Shown here in pieces: positions 16,635 to 26,189 of a stretch of DNA of 64,000 bases. A program made the translations under genes and the position numbers. The notes under the pieces are model-generated. The model was given only the letters and a program-made list of their open reading frames with translations. It was not told the origin of the DNA and made no database searches. Position 1 is the first letter of the stretch. Each line of letters begins with the position of its first letter. Source of the DNA: Anaerotignum sp. MB30-C6 (GTDB lineage Bacteria > Bacillota > Clostridia > Lachnospirales > Anaerotignaceae); NCBI RefSeq assembly GCF_030908465.1, contig NZ_CP133078.1, positions 806,001-870,000 of the forward strand, written 5' to 3'.

Positions 16635-16797
16635 GTAAACACTAAAACGGAGTGGCCAAAAATCGGTGGTTTTAAGATTTATTTAATGGAAAGTTGTTAG
16701 AGATGAAAAAAGAAAAGGAAGTTTTTTATATATTTCCCGACTGTTTTCTCCGTTAGAGTAATATAATTATGTTAATCTTGAGAAGGAAGTGATGCCA

Positions 16798-17316
16798 ATG
16801 CACAAGGCAATTGGTTCCAAAAAAGATTTCAGCAACTTAAGTGAAGATGAGTTGTTGGCAGAGTACAATGAATGTGTGCGGGATATTATTGATCATGAAA
16901 TGGTGAATAAGATGGATTCTTTTGTGCAGCACTGCAACACAAGCAGACTGCAACATAGTATCAACGTTTCTTATTACAGCTTTTTGATTTGTTATCGTAT
17001 GGGATGGGACTATCGTTCCGCAGCCAGAGCAGGGCTTCTTCATGACTTGTTTTTGTATGATTGGAGAACAAAAAAAGGGGCTACCCATCATGCTTCTTGG
17101 CATCCTAGGGTGGCGCTTGATAATGCAAGCAAAATCACAGAGCTGAATAAAATCGAGAAGGATGCCATCCGTAAGCATATGTGGCCGTGCACGTTGACTC
17201 CGCCTAGATATATTGAATCTTATGTGATTACTTTTGTAGATAAAGTTTGTGCCGTATGCGAAGTTGCAGAGCGCAAGTATAAAGGTATTCGTTTCGGAAA
17301 AGTTGCTGTATCTTAA
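16798..17316 (+). CDS. HD-domain phosphohydrolase
   Basis: 172 residues. The metal-binding HD pattern is visible: H in LQHSINVSYYS, then GLLHDLFLYDW (the HD pair), a His in THHASWHP, and a late Asp in ITFVDKVCAV. Such small single-domain HD proteins hydrolyse nucleotides or nucleotide second messengers; the substrate cannot be told. The ATG at 16798 follows AGAAGGAAG by eight bases; GTG 16789 and ATG 16792 overlap that site. Monocistronic behind a near-consensus promoter and a 15-bp terminator. Confidence 0.8.
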   Translation: MHKAIGSKKDFSNLSEDELLAEYNECVRDIIDHEMVNKMDSFVQHCNTSRLQHSINVSYYSFLICYRMGWDYRSAARAGLLHDLFLYDWRTKKGATHHASWHPRVALDNASKITELNKIEKDAIRKHMWPCTLTPPRYIESYVITFVDKVCAVCEVAERKYKGIRFGKVAVS

Positions 17317-17365
17317 AGGAACAGGTGTACGTACTATTTTTGTAAAATTTGATATTGGTGAATCT

Positions 17366-17412
17366 AACGGTGATAATCACAGAGTTTCGTGGTTGTCGCC
17401 GTTATCTTTTTT
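17366..17412 (+). terminator. Terminator of the HD-domain gene
   Basis: 15-bp stem AACGGTGATAATCAC/GTGGTTGTCGCCGTT with several G-T pairs, then ATCTTTTTT. Confidence 0.8.
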
Positions 17413-17780
17413 CTGATATTTTTCTGATATTATGTAGAATTTTTTCGGATTAATATAATAGGGCTTGGAAAAAGCGTAAAACAATAAGAACGTTCCTGTT
17501 TTACAAACAAGTGATATACATAAATGCTTAAGTATTTTTTGTTTCATAAATAAGGAATCAATCAAGAGCAGCAATTCCTGAGATTTTTGTAGGTATATTT
17601 TAATAGTAATATAATATTGGCACAATGAAGTGGTTACAAGGGATAGAAAATTGTTAGTTTTGTTTCAAAGCATTATTTACATTTGACAAACAACACAATA
17701 TTCCTCAAATTGGGATAGGGTTATAAATTTCTCTTGCAAAAGACAAAGGGGTTTGAGGTGAGAAATTTTATTCAATAGAA
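17413..17780. other. Non-coding AT-rich stretch
   Basis: About 370 bases; the open frames on the minus strand have no RBS and unlikely composition. Nothing else recognised. Confidence 0.5.
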
Positions 17781-17794
17781 AGGGGAGATGTGTT

Positions 17795-19261
17795 TTGCAT
17801 AGACCAAAGAAAAGGAATGTTCCTGGGAAAGTAAAAAACTTAATTATTTTACTTGGGTTTGCAGTTCCAATTTTTATAAGCTTTGCCACCAAAAACCCAG
17901 AGGGTACTTCGTTTACAGGAGAATACTACCCAGCAGAAGAACTATCTTTTATACATGACTTAAGTTATCAAAAAGAGGGAGAAACAGTGCAAGAGAGCAA
18001 CATATTGTTGGCAGAGCTTGATTTAATTGCCAATGCAAAAGAGTACCTGATTTTAGACTTGTTTTTGTTTAACGACGAGTATGATAGAGCAAAGGGAAGT
18101 TTTCCAAACTCTGTAGAGCAAATTACGGAGGCGTTGATTGTCAAAAAACAAGAGAATCCCGAAATGCCTATTGTATTGATTACGGATCCTATTAACAATT
18201 TTTACGGGGCATATGAACAGAGAAATATTACTCGACTAAAAAAAGAGGGGATTCAGGTTGTTCTAACGGATTTAGATCAGATGAAAGATAGCAATCCCTT
18301 ATATTCGGGCTTTTATAGAAGCTACTTACAATGGTTTGGTACGCAGGGAGAAGGCTGGCTTCCTAACTTTTTTGATCCAACGGGGCCAAAGGTTCATATT
18401 CGGTCTATCTTAAAACTGGCTAATTTAAAAGGAAATCACCGAAAAACCCTTGTTTCAGAAAAAGAGGCCATTGTAACTTCCGCCAACCCCCATGATCCAA
18501 GTAGCTATCATTCCAATGTTGCCGTGCGTTTTCGTGGAAATGTGGTGGGGGATTTGATAGAAAGTGAAAAAAATGTAATTGCTTTTTCCAGTGGTCAGGT
18601 GCCAGAGATTACATATCAAAAGAATCAAACGCAAGGGCTTGATGCTGTTACAAAGGTGGCTCAGGAGTCGGTTATGATGCGTCTGATTACAGAGCGTGGT
18701 ATTTTTGATGCACTGCTTGAGAATATAGAGGGGGCAAAAGAAGGGGATGCGATTTGGATTGGCATATTCTATTTAAGTGATGTACCTATTTTGAAGGCAC
18801 TGGGTGAGGCGGCAGAACGGGGTGTTCAGGTTCGGATTATTGCCGATCCCAACAAGGATGCCTTTGGCATAGAAAAAAATGGCTCTCCCAACCGTCCCGC
18901 ACTATGTTCCTTGGTGGATAAGCATGAAGGCGTAGAGGTTCGCTGGTATAATACCCATGGTGAGCAGTATCATGTAAAGATGGCATATTTTGTTTACCCT
19001 GAGAAAAACGAAGCCCGTGGGATTTTGGGGAGTAGTAATTTCACCCGCCGTAATCTGGAAGGTTATAATTTGGAAACGGATGTTGAGTTGGTAATGGCCA
19101 TGGATGCAACACTATCTGTGGAAATGAAAAATTATTTTGAGAAGATTTACTACAACAAAGATGGTGAATATACCCTACCCATAGACGACTACTGTGAAAC
19201 CAGTTTTATGCAAAATATTTTATGGAAAATTCAAGAGAGCCTTGGACTGTGTTCATGGTAA
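17795..19261 (+). CDS. Membrane-anchored phospholipase D-family protein
   Basis: 488 residues from a TTG start behind AGGGGAG. A basic N-terminus and one hydrophobic helix (residues ~15-30, LIILLGFAVPIFISFA) anchor it. Two HKD-type motifs occur: HRKTLVSEKEAIVTSAN near residue 223 and HVKMAYFV near residue 395, followed by GSSNFTRRNLEG. Two HKD motifs define the PLD superfamily (cardiolipin synthases, phospholipases, some nucleases). The spacing and the single anchor resemble secreted or surface PLD-like proteins rather than classical Cls, which has two helices and about 480 residues. The substrate is not determinable. Stands alone, convergent with aroE-aroK. Confidence 0.82.
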   Translation: MHRPKKRNVPGKVKNLIILLGFAVPIFISFATKNPEGTSFTGEYYPAEELSFIHDLSYQKEGETVQESNILLAELDLIANAKEYLILDLFLFNDEYDRAKGSFPNSVEQITEALIVKKQENPEMPIVLITDPINNFYGAYEQRNITRLKKEGIQVVLTDLDQMKDSNPLYSGFYRSYLQWFGTQGEGWLPNFFDPTGPKVHIRSILKLANLKGNHRKTLVSEKEAIVTSANPHDPSSYHSNVAVRFRGNVVGDLIESEKNVIAFSSGQVPEITYQKNQTQGLDAVTKVAQESVMMRLITERGIFDALLENIEGAKEGDAIWIGIFYLSDVPILKALGEAAERGVQVRIIADPNKDAFGIEKNGSPNRPALCSLVDKHEGVEVRWYNTHGEQYHVKMAYFVYPEKNEARGILGSSNFTRRNLEGYNLETDVELVMAMDATLSVEMKNYFEKIYYNKDGEYTLPIDDYCETSFMQNILWKIQESLGLCSW

Positions 19262-19380
19262 GAGGGGAATTCATCTATTAAACTATATAGTTTGGAAATT
19301 AATATGTTTTAATTAAAACGTGGCTTAAGGGATTTTGGAAGTGCAGCAAATACCCCATTGGAAATTGTTCTAAAAACTGA

Positions 19381-19418
19381 AAAAGGCGGAGTGTTTTCAC
19401 AAACACTGCGCCTTTTAT
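19381..19418. terminator. Bidirectional terminator between the PLD gene and aroE-aroK
   Basis: Inverted repeat AAAAGGCGGAGTGTTT/AAACACTGCGCCTTTT with A and T runs at both ends, between convergent genes. Confidence 0.8.
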
Positions 19419-19450
19419 GATGGAATTTTTGCTTTTGGGCCGGGTTGTTT

Positions 19451-20704
19451 TTATTCTTTTGTCAAGAATTTCGAGTACTGATTTAGAACTTCTTTCAGGC
19501 CTTTTTCAAGGGTGGTATTATTTTCACTGATTGCTTCTGCAGAGGCTGTGTACAAGGGCAGGCGTTCCTGATATAAGCGTAAGGTAGCATCTTTATCTGG
19601 GGCGAGGGGCCTACCATTTCCGCTTTCCAGCAGGGTAACGTCTCTCTTAATCCAAAGGACTAGGCCATTTTGTTTTAGGGTGTCGATATTTTCCTTATCC
19701 TTTACTACGCCGCCACCCGTGGATATCACCAGGCTATTTTGCTGTGAAAACTTAAGGACCATAGCTTTTTCCTTTTTACGAAAGGCTGCCTCGCCCATTT
19801 TTGCAAAATATTCAGCGATTGGCATATTGATTTCTTTTACAATTTCGCTATCTATGTCAACAAAGGTTTTGCCCAGCCGTTTGGCAGCCATTTTGCCTAA
19901 GGTTGTTTTGCCGCAACCGCTCATACCGATTAGAACAAGATTGCTACGTTCATCTAAAAGGGAGGTGTATAGTTTTTGGATTATGTTATCCTCCATTTTT
20001 TTCCCTAAGAATATTTCTACCGCACACTTTGCTTGCCCAATGAGCATTTCCAGCCCGCCAACGGCAACTACACCTTTTGCAATTCCATCCAATACGAATT
20101 TTGTTCTTAAAGGATTATATACAACATCAACCACTGCCATTAGCTTTCCAAAGGGGGCTAGGTCAATGGGGCTTTTTTCTGCGTTGGGGTACATTCCAAC
20201 GGGAGTGGTGTTTATTATGATTTCGGCATCAGAGTGGTCTTGATAGCAGGTTTGATAGGATATGGTTTCAGGGCTTTCTTTATAGTATACAGACAAAATT
20301 TCTTTGGCTCCCATATCTTTTATTACGGCGATACAGGCCTTTGCCGCTCCGCCCTTTCCTAGTACTATAATTTTTTTCCCTTTTGGGTCTATTTTGTGTT
20401 TTACCAACATATAACGGAAGCCGTCATAATCCGTATTATAGCCATAAAGCATATTAAATTTATGAACAATGGTATTGACTGCCCCGATTGCCTCAGCTTT
20501 TGGATCCATACTATCCAGATAAGGAATAACCATTTCTTTATAAGGTATGGTTACATTAATGGCTTCAAACTCCTTTTCCACCATGAACCTATGGAAGGAT
20601 TCTTTGGAAAGGGGGAATAAGTCGTATGTATAATCTGCCAACTGTTCATGTATAATTTTGGAAAAACTATGCCCGAGTTTTTCACCAATTAAGCCATATT
20701 TCAT
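19451..20704 (-). CDS. aroE-aroK: Fused shikimate dehydrogenase - shikimate kinase
   Basis: 417 residues in one frame. Residues ~1-250 are AroE: MKYGLIGEKLGHSFSK, the catalytic Lys in NVTIPYKE, Asp in GYNTDYDGF, the NADP loop GKGGAAKA, then GLEMLIGQA. Residues ~255-417 are AroK: Walker A GMSGCGKTT, DIDSEI, GEAAFRKKE, STGGGVV and NGRPLAP. The protein would reduce 3-dehydroshikimate to shikimate and phosphorylate it, two consecutive steps toward chorismate. The ATG at 20704 has a GAGGTG site; the 32 in-frame residues upstream have none. No other aro genes lie nearby. There is no sign of a frameshift at the junction. Confidence 0.9.
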   Translation of the reverse strand: MKYGLIGEKLGHSFSKIIHEQLADYTYDLFPLSKESFHRFMVEKEFEAINVTIPYKEMVIPYLDSMDPKAEAIGAVNTIVHKFNMLYGYNTDYDGFRYMLVKHKIDPKGKKIIVLGKGGAAKACIAVIKDMGAKEILSVYYKESPETISYQTCYQDHSDAEIIINTTPVGMYPNAEKSPIDLAPFGKLMAVVDVVYNPLRTKFVLDGIAKGVVAVGGLEMLIGQAKCAVEIFLGKKMEDNIIQKLYTSLLDERSNLVLIGMSGCGKTTLGKMAAKRLGKTFVDIDSEIVKEINMPIAEYFAKMGEAAFRKKEKAMVLKFSQQNSLVISTGGGVVKDKENIDTLKQNGLVLWIKRDVTLLESGNGRPLAPDKDATLRLYQERLPLYTASAEAISENNTTLEKGLKEVLNQYSKFLTKE

Positions 20705-21026
20705 GGAATACACCTCAAATCTTTCCTTTTCTCTTATGGTAATACAGTAAATTGATTTATGCAATGGTTTTATGGGTGTTTCTAAGATAAGGCAAGTCAT
20801 TTATGAGAGGTCTTTTTTAGGGGATTCTTTTTTTTCCGATCCTTTACATTAGGGGAATGTTAAGAAGGATCAGGGTCATTGATGAACAAAGAAAAAAAGT
20901 ACAATACCCACCTTTAATATGCCACTTATTACCAAGGCTTCGTAATACATTCGTAATGGTAATAGAGGAAAAAATGTGTTAGAATAGGAAAAAACGGTAA
21001 TGTTGGTAAATTTATAGGAGAAAACG

Positions 21027-22628
21027 ATGAAAAAGTGGTTGAAAAAAATAGGAGCAGCGATAGTAACGGCATCAATTGTTTTAAGCAGCACAAGTATGGC
21101 AACGGCCTATGCCGCTGATTCCAAGGATTTTTGCGGCGTATGGATTTCAACGGTGTATAGTGCGGACTATCCTTCAGTGCAAAACGATATTGCCAAACAA
21201 AAGGCTGAATTTTCTCAAAAATTAGATAAACTAAAAGCAGTGGGTGTGAATGCCGTTATGGTTCAAGTTAGGCCAAAAGGAGATGCTTTTTATAAATCGG
21301 AATTAAACCCTTGGAGTGCAGTATTAACGGGGGTGCAAGGAAAAGACCCTGGCTATGACCCTATGAAGTTTATGATTGAAGAAGCCCATAAAAGGGATAT
21401 GGAATTCCATGCGTGGATGAACCCATATCGTATTACTACTTCGGGAACGGATTTAGCCGCTCTTTCTGCTGATAACATGGCTAGAAAAAACCCTGATTGG
21501 ATTCTTACATATAAAGGGGCAATGTATTATAACCCTGCAAAAACGGAGGTAAAGGAATACATCCGTGATACTGTGGGTGAGATTGTAAAAAAATATGATG
21601 TGGATGCAATCCATTTTGATGATTATTTCTATCCCTCGAACTACCCATTACCAGAGGGAGAAAAGAGAGATGGAAAAGAGGGGAATGCCCGTCGAGAGCA
21701 TATCAATGATATGGTGCGTATGGTAAGTCAAGAAATAAAGTCAGTTAAAGCCGATGTAGCGTTTGGCATTAGCCCTTTGGGAATTTGGAAGAACAACAGC
21801 TCTGACCCCTCAGGTTCTGCAACAAATGGCGGGGAAGGGTATTACTCCGTATTTGGTGATGCAAAAACGTGGGTTGAAAAAGGATGGATAGACTATATTG
21901 CGCCCCAGTTATACTGGGAAAGAGGGAATACCTATGCAGATTATGAAACCCTTGTGAAATGGTGGAGTAACATGGTAAAAGGAACTGGGGTTACTCTTTA
22001 CATTGGTCAGGGTCTTTATAAAGATGTAGTAGCCAAAGAAATTACAGAGCAGTTGAAGATAAACGAAGGTTACAACGTAGAAGGAAGTATTTTCTTTAGT
22101 GCCAGAGACATATTTGATGATAGACAAGGGGCTGCTACAGCATTGAAGAAATATTATAGTGCGCCGGAACCCTCCGTAACGGAACCAGGAACAACTACTG
22201 TCATTGAAAAGAAGAGAGCTTATGCAACAAGCTCGGCAATAAAGGTAAATGGTGCACCTGTATCTTTTGAAGTATATACCATTGACGATTATACTTACTT
22301 TAAGTTAAGGGATATTGCTTACTCCATCAGCGGTACAGCAAAGGAGTTTGATACTGTTTGGAATGGAGAAAACTCATCTATTAATCTGCTTACAGGCTTA
22401 AGCTATTCCGGAACCCCGGGGGGAAATGCCATAGGTAAAGATACAACCGCAGTAACTTCAACCGCCAAACTTTACTTGGATGGAGATAGTAAAAATGTAA
22501 GTGCTTTTACAATAAATGACTATACATATTATAAACTAAGAGATATTGCAAAACTTTTGGATGTTGGTGTTACTTGGGATGAAGGAACTTCTACCATAGG
22601 AATTGACACCACAACAGGTTATAAATAA
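21027..22628 (+). CDS. Secreted glycosyl-hydrolase-like (GHL10/DUF187) protein with stalk-type repeats
   Basis: 533 residues. A signal peptide is clear (MKKWLKKIGAAIVTASIVL, Ala-rich cleavage zone near residue 30). Residues ~35-370 are the GHL10/DUF187 domain of the YngK type: FCGVWISTVYSADYPS, GVNAVMVQVRPKGDAFY, HAWMNPYRI, DAIHFDDYFYPS. The C-terminal ~150 residues hold two copper-amine-oxidase-N-like repeats, each with YTYFKLRDIA or YTYYKLRDIA. The family is thought to act on peptidoglycan-related glycans, but the activity is not well established. RBS TAGGAGAAAAC. Monocistronic with a perfect 16-bp terminator. Confidence 0.88.
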   Translation: MKKWLKKIGAAIVTASIVLSSTSMATAYAADSKDFCGVWISTVYSADYPSVQNDIAKQKAEFSQKLDKLKAVGVNAVMVQVRPKGDAFYKSELNPWSAVLTGVQGKDPGYDPMKFMIEEAHKRDMEFHAWMNPYRITTSGTDLAALSADNMARKNPDWILTYKGAMYYNPAKTEVKEYIRDTVGEIVKKYDVDAIHFDDYFYPSNYPLPEGEKRDGKEGNARREHINDMVRMVSQEIKSVKADVAFGISPLGIWKNNSSDPSGSATNGGEGYYSVFGDAKTWVEKGWIDYIAPQLYWERGNTYADYETLVKWWSNMVKGTGVTLYIGQGLYKDVVAKEITEQLKINEGYNVEGSIFFSARDIFDDRQGAATALKKYYSAPEPSVTEPGTTTVIEKKRAYATSSAIKVNGAPVSFEVYTIDDYTYFKLRDIAYSISGTAKEFDTVWNGENSSINLLTGLSYSGTPGGNAIGKDTTAVTSTAKLYLDGDSKNVSAFTINDYTYYKLRDIAKLLDVGVTWDEGTSTIGIDTTTGYK

Positions 22629-22634
22629 AAACAT

Positions 22635-22674
22635 AAAAGTGGTACTTACAAACTTCTGTAAGTACCACTTTTTT
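22635..22674 (+). terminator. Terminator of the GHL10 gene
   Basis: Perfect 16-bp stem AAAAGTGGTACTTACA/TGTAAGTACCACTTTT with a 6-base loop, then T. Confidence 0.92.
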
Positions 22675-22780
22675 ATATACCTTTTACAATTTATCATACG
22701 TTCGGCTGGTTGAGGGAAATGCTTTTAGTCGTAGAAGAAAAGGGGGTTTAATCGCTAAAATATGCATTTTTAATGGGTAT

Positions 22781-22963
22781 GTGTTATTTATTTTGCTGGC
22801 ACTGAAATTATCTCCAATTTTACGGGTATCTAATTATAATAAACTTTTGACCGTTGAAACTGGTGACTTTGCCACAGATATTTATGGAGTGGATTATAAC
22901 AGAATTCCTTTTTTAGATAGCGACTCATCTTCAAGGCTTGCTGTTTGGGGAAACCTTTGTTAG
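22781..22963 (+). pseudogene. Possible gene remnant (membrane-protein fragment)
   Basis: A 60-residue open frame without a good RBS: an N-terminal hydrophobic start, then SNYNKLLTVETGDFATD and IPFLDSDSSSRLA. This resembles the juxtamembrane segment of a membrane-protein family I have seen in Lachnospiraceae (CvpA-annotated proteins), but the rest of the gene is missing. It may be a decayed gene or a chance frame; a hairpin (about 22965-22997) follows. Confidence 0.3.
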
Positions 22964-22997
22964 AGTTCCTTTGACTTGCACTACTTTCAAGGGAACT

Positions 22998-23275
22998 GTG
23001 AATTAGGCGCGTTATTAGGGGGGAGAAGGAAGCAGAAATTCAAGACAAATTAAACTTCCCCAGTATAGTTGAAAATATTATGTAAATATTACTGTTAAGT
23101 GAACTTTTTGGGCAGGGGGCGGTGTAGATACAAGATGGAGATGAGGAAATTGCATTCTCTATGTGCCTTTTGTTTCGTGGAAAATGAAAGAAGCTACCTG
23201 GGTGTCTTTTCATAAGATTTTAAAAAATGATGGAAAGGTCATTAAAAAAATGTAACTCAATTTGTTTAAAAATAA
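22998..23275. other. Non-coding stretch before the clpB control region
   Basis: About 280 bases between the gene remnant and the CIRCE element. No open frame with an RBS and no clear structure seen. Confidence 0.4.
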
Positions 23276-23279
23276 TTTG

Positions 23280-23306
23280 TTAGCACTCTTTACAAGCGAG
23301 TGCTAA
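23280..23306 (+). promoter_or_regulatory. CIRCE element (HrcA operator)
   Basis: Exact consensus TTAGCACTC, nine spacer bases, GAGTGCTAA. CIRCE is bound by the heat-shock repressor HrcA. It overlaps the -35 (TTTACA, 23289-23294) of the clpB promoter and most of the spacer to its -10 (TATAAT, 23312-23317), so bound HrcA should block RNA polymerase. Confidence 0.95.
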
Positions 23307-23317
23307 CAATGTATAAT
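23289..23317 (+). promoter_or_regulatory. clpB sigma-A promoter inside CIRCE
   Basis: TTTACA, 17-base spacer, TATAAT. Transcription would start at about 23325, some 65 bases before the start codon. Confidence 0.8.
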
Positions 23318-23388
23318 AAACCCATACTAAGATAAAAGATGAAAAATTTCAAATAGTTATATGTTTTCATTAGGAAGGTGGAATGGTT

Positions 23389-25971
23389 ATGAACTTACAA
23401 AAATTTACTCAAAAATCTTTGGAAGCCATTCAAAATGCCCAGTCTATGGCTGTGGAATACGGAAATCCGCAAATAGACCAACAGCATTTGTTGGCAACCT
23501 TATTAACCCAAGAGGAAGGATTGATTCCTCAACTTTTGCAAAAAATGGGTGCGAATGTAAACGGACTTCTTCAAACAGTGGAGGCAGAGATTAGGAAGCT
23601 TCCTCGTGTATCTGGGGGACAGACCTATTTAAGCTCAGATTTAGATAAAACATTGATAGCATCAGAAAAGTTAGCAGAAAATATGACGGATGAATATGTT
23701 TCAGTAGAGCATATTTTTATGGCAATGATTAACGCTCCCAATGGAGTGTTGAAGCCAATTTTTAAGCAATATGATGTGACCAAAGATGGCTTTATGAAGA
23801 TACTGGTATCTGTTCGAGGGAATACCCGAGTAACCAGCGATTCACCAGAGGCAACTTACGATGCTTTGAAGAAATACGGTACAGATTTGGTGGAAAAGGC
23901 AAGAAGCAAAAAACTGGATCCTGTAATCGGACGAGATGATGAAATTCGTAATGTGATCCGAATTTTATCTAGAAAGACAAAAAACAACCCTGTTTTAATT
24001 GGTGAACCAGGTGTTGGTAAAACAGCAATAGCCGAGGGCTTGGCACAGCGTATTGTAAAAGAAGATGTTCCTAATAGCTTAAAGGATAAAACGATTTTTT
24101 CCTTGGATATGGGTGCATTGATTGCAGGGGCCAAGTTCCGAGGTGAGTTTGAGGAACGTTTGAAGGCTGTATTAAATGAGGTAAAGAAAAGTGAAGGGCA
24201 AGTCATCCTTTTTATTGACGAGTTGCATACCATTGTTGGAGCGGGCAAATCCGATGGGGCTATGGATGCGGGTAACTTGTTAAAACCGATGCTGGCTAGG
24301 GGTGAACTCCATTGTATTGGTGCTACAACTTTGAATGAGTATCGGCAATACATTGAAAAAGATGCGGCATTAGAAAGAAGATTTCAACCTGTTTTGGTCA
24401 GCGAGCCCACGGTGGAGGATACCATTGCAATTTTGCGTGGTTTGAAGGAAAGATATGAAGTATACCACGGTGTAAAAATTCAGGATCAAGCCATTATTGG
24501 TGCGGCTACATTATCGAACAGATATATTACTGATCGTTTCCTTCCCGATAAAGCAATTGACCTGGTTGACGAGGCTTGTGCTATGATCCGTACAGAAATG
24601 GACTCTATGCCTACAGAGCTAGATATTATCCAAAGAAAAATTATTCAGCATGAAATAGAAGAAGCGGCTTTGAAAAAAGAGGATGATAAGCTTTCGAAAG
24701 AGCGTTTGGCTGAAACCCAAAGGGAATTAGCAGAGATGCGCGATAAATTTGCCGTTTTAAAGGCAAAGTGGGAAAATGAAAAGGACTCCATTGGAATTGT
24801 GCAAAAGCTGAGAGAAGAAATTGAGGACGTACACGCTGAAATTGAGGCGGCTGAAAGAAAATATGACTTAAACCGTGCTGCAGAGTTAAAATACGGTAAG
24901 TTACCTCAGTTGCAAAAAGAGTTAGAAGAAAAAGAGCACCTTGCCGAGGAAAATAGCGGGAAGAATACCTTGTTGCGAGACAAGGTAACGGAAGAAGAAA
25001 TTGCCCGTATTATTGAGCGCTGGACTGGCATTCCCGTTGCAAAGCTTATGGAAGGAGAAAGGGAAAAGCTCCTACATTTAAATGAAATTTTGCATAAAAG
25101 AGTTGTTGGGCAGGAGGAGGCTGTTACAAAGGTCTCTGAGGCTATTTTAAGAAGCCGTGCTGGCATTCAAAGCCCCGATAGGCCAATTGGTTCTTTCCTC
25201 TTCCTTGGCCCTACAGGCGTAGGTAAAACGGAACTGGCGAAAGCTTTGGCAGAATGCTTATTTGACGATGAAAAGAATCTGATTCGTATTGATATGTCGG
25301 AATATATGGAAAAATTCAGCGTATCCCGTTTGATTGGTGCACCACCAGGATATGTGGGATATGAAGAAGGCGGCCAGCTTACCGAGGCTGTTCGCAGGAA
25401 GCCATATTCCGTTATTCTTTTTGATGAAATTGAAAAGGCGCATCCAGATGTGTTCAATATTCTTCTTCAGGTTTTGGATGATGGACGAATTACTGACTCC
25501 CAAGGTAGAACGGTAGATTTTAAAAATACCGTTATAATTCTCACATCTAACCTTGGTTCTCCTTACTTGTTAGAAGGTTTGGATGAAAGGGGAGAAATTA
25601 AGGAGGATGCCCGTTTGGCCGTAGAAGAATTACTCCTTCGTTCTTTTAGACCGGAGTTTTTGAACCGTTTGGACGAAATTGTATTCTATAAACCTTTAAC
25701 CAAGGATAATATCACCCATATAATTGACTTAATTATGGGGGATCTGAATAAGCGCTTGGTAGATAAGCAACTACGTTGCGAATTAACACAAAGAGCAAAG
25801 GAATTTATTATTGATGAAGGTTTTGATCCTGCTTTTGGTGCCAGACCATTAAAAAGAATGGTGCAAAGAAAAGTTGAAACTTTGTTAGCGAAAAAAATCA
25901 TCGCAGATGAAGTTTCCCCTGATAGCACGTTGACTGTGGACGTTGAAAATGGGGAATACAAAGTAATTTGA
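23389..25971 (+). CDS. clpB: ATP-dependent chaperone ClpB
   Basis: 860 residues. An N-terminal Clp_N repeat domain, AAA+ domain 1 with Walker [10 protein letters not shown] and Walker [10 protein letters not shown], a coiled-coil middle domain (residues ~410-520, Lys/Glu-rich), and AAA+ domain 2 with GPTGVGKTE and ILFDEIEKA. The middle domain and length distinguish ClpB (disaggregase working with DnaK) from ClpC or ClpA. ATG 23389 gives the usual [10 protein letters not shown] start and sits ten bases from AGGAAGG. It is directly controlled by HrcA through CIRCE and ends with a strong terminator; monocistronic. Confidence 0.95.
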   Translation: MNLQKFTQKSLEAIQNAQSMAVEYGNPQIDQQHLLATLLTQEEGLIPQLLQKMGANVNGLLQTVEAEIRKLPRVSGGQTYLSSDLDKTLIASEKLAENMTDEYVSVEHIFMAMINAPNGVLKPIFKQYDVTKDGFMKILVSVRGNTRVTSDSPEATYDALKKYGTDLVEKARSKKLDPVIGRDDEIRNVIRILSRKTKNNPVLIGEPGVGKTAIAEGLAQRIVKEDVPNSLKDKTIFSLDMGALIAGAKFRGEFEERLKAVLNEVKKSEGQVILFIDELHTIVGAGKSDGAMDAGNLLKPMLARGELHCIGATTLNEYRQYIEKDAALERRFQPVLVSEPTVEDTIAILRGLKERYEVYHGVKIQDQAIIGAATLSNRYITDRFLPDKAIDLVDEACAMIRTEMDSMPTELDIIQRKIIQHEIEEAALKKEDDKLSKERLAETQRELAEMRDKFAVLKAKWENEKDSIGIVQKLREEIEDVHAEIEAAERKYDLNRAAELKYGKLPQLQKELEEKEHLAEENSGKNTLLRDKVTEEEIARIIERWTGIPVAKLMEGEREKLLHLNEILHKRVVGQEEAVTKVSEAILRSRAGIQSPDRPIGSFLFLGPTGVGKTELAKALAECLFDDEKNLIRIDMSEYMEKFSVSRLIGAPPGYVGYEEGGQLTEAVRRKPYSVILFDEIEKAHPDVFNILLQVLDDGRITDSQGRTVDFKNTVIILTSNLGSPYLLEGLDERGEIKEDARLAVEELLLRSFRPEFLNRLDEIVFYKPLTKDNITHIIDLIMGDLNKRLVDKQLRCELTQRAKEFIIDEGFDPAFGARPLKRMVQRKVETLLAKKIIADEVSPDSTLTVDVENGEYKVI

Positions 25972-25995
25972 GTATTTACAAATTAAAAAAATAAG

Positions 25996-26036
25996 AAAAG
26001 TGGTGATTACGAAAGTATTGTAATTGCCACTTTTTT
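25996..26036 (+). terminator. clpB terminator
   Basis: 15-bp stem AAAAGTGGTGATTAC/GTAATTGCCACTTTT, then six T. Confidence 0.85.
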
Positions 26037-26189
26037 CGTCTTGAGATGCAGAAGGTTGTTTTCCCAAAATGTATTTGATATAATGAAATACAAATTATAT
26101 ACAAAAAATGTAAATTTCTAAGACGTCATGTAAAGCGAACGGTTTTCTAGGGTTCTTTCATATTTTGAAAAGATTAGAAAGGGTATATC

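Noticed and set aside
17377..17892. Minus-strand open frames upstream of the PLD gene
   Set aside because: No RBS, one overlaps the HD-gene terminator, composition unlike real proteins here.
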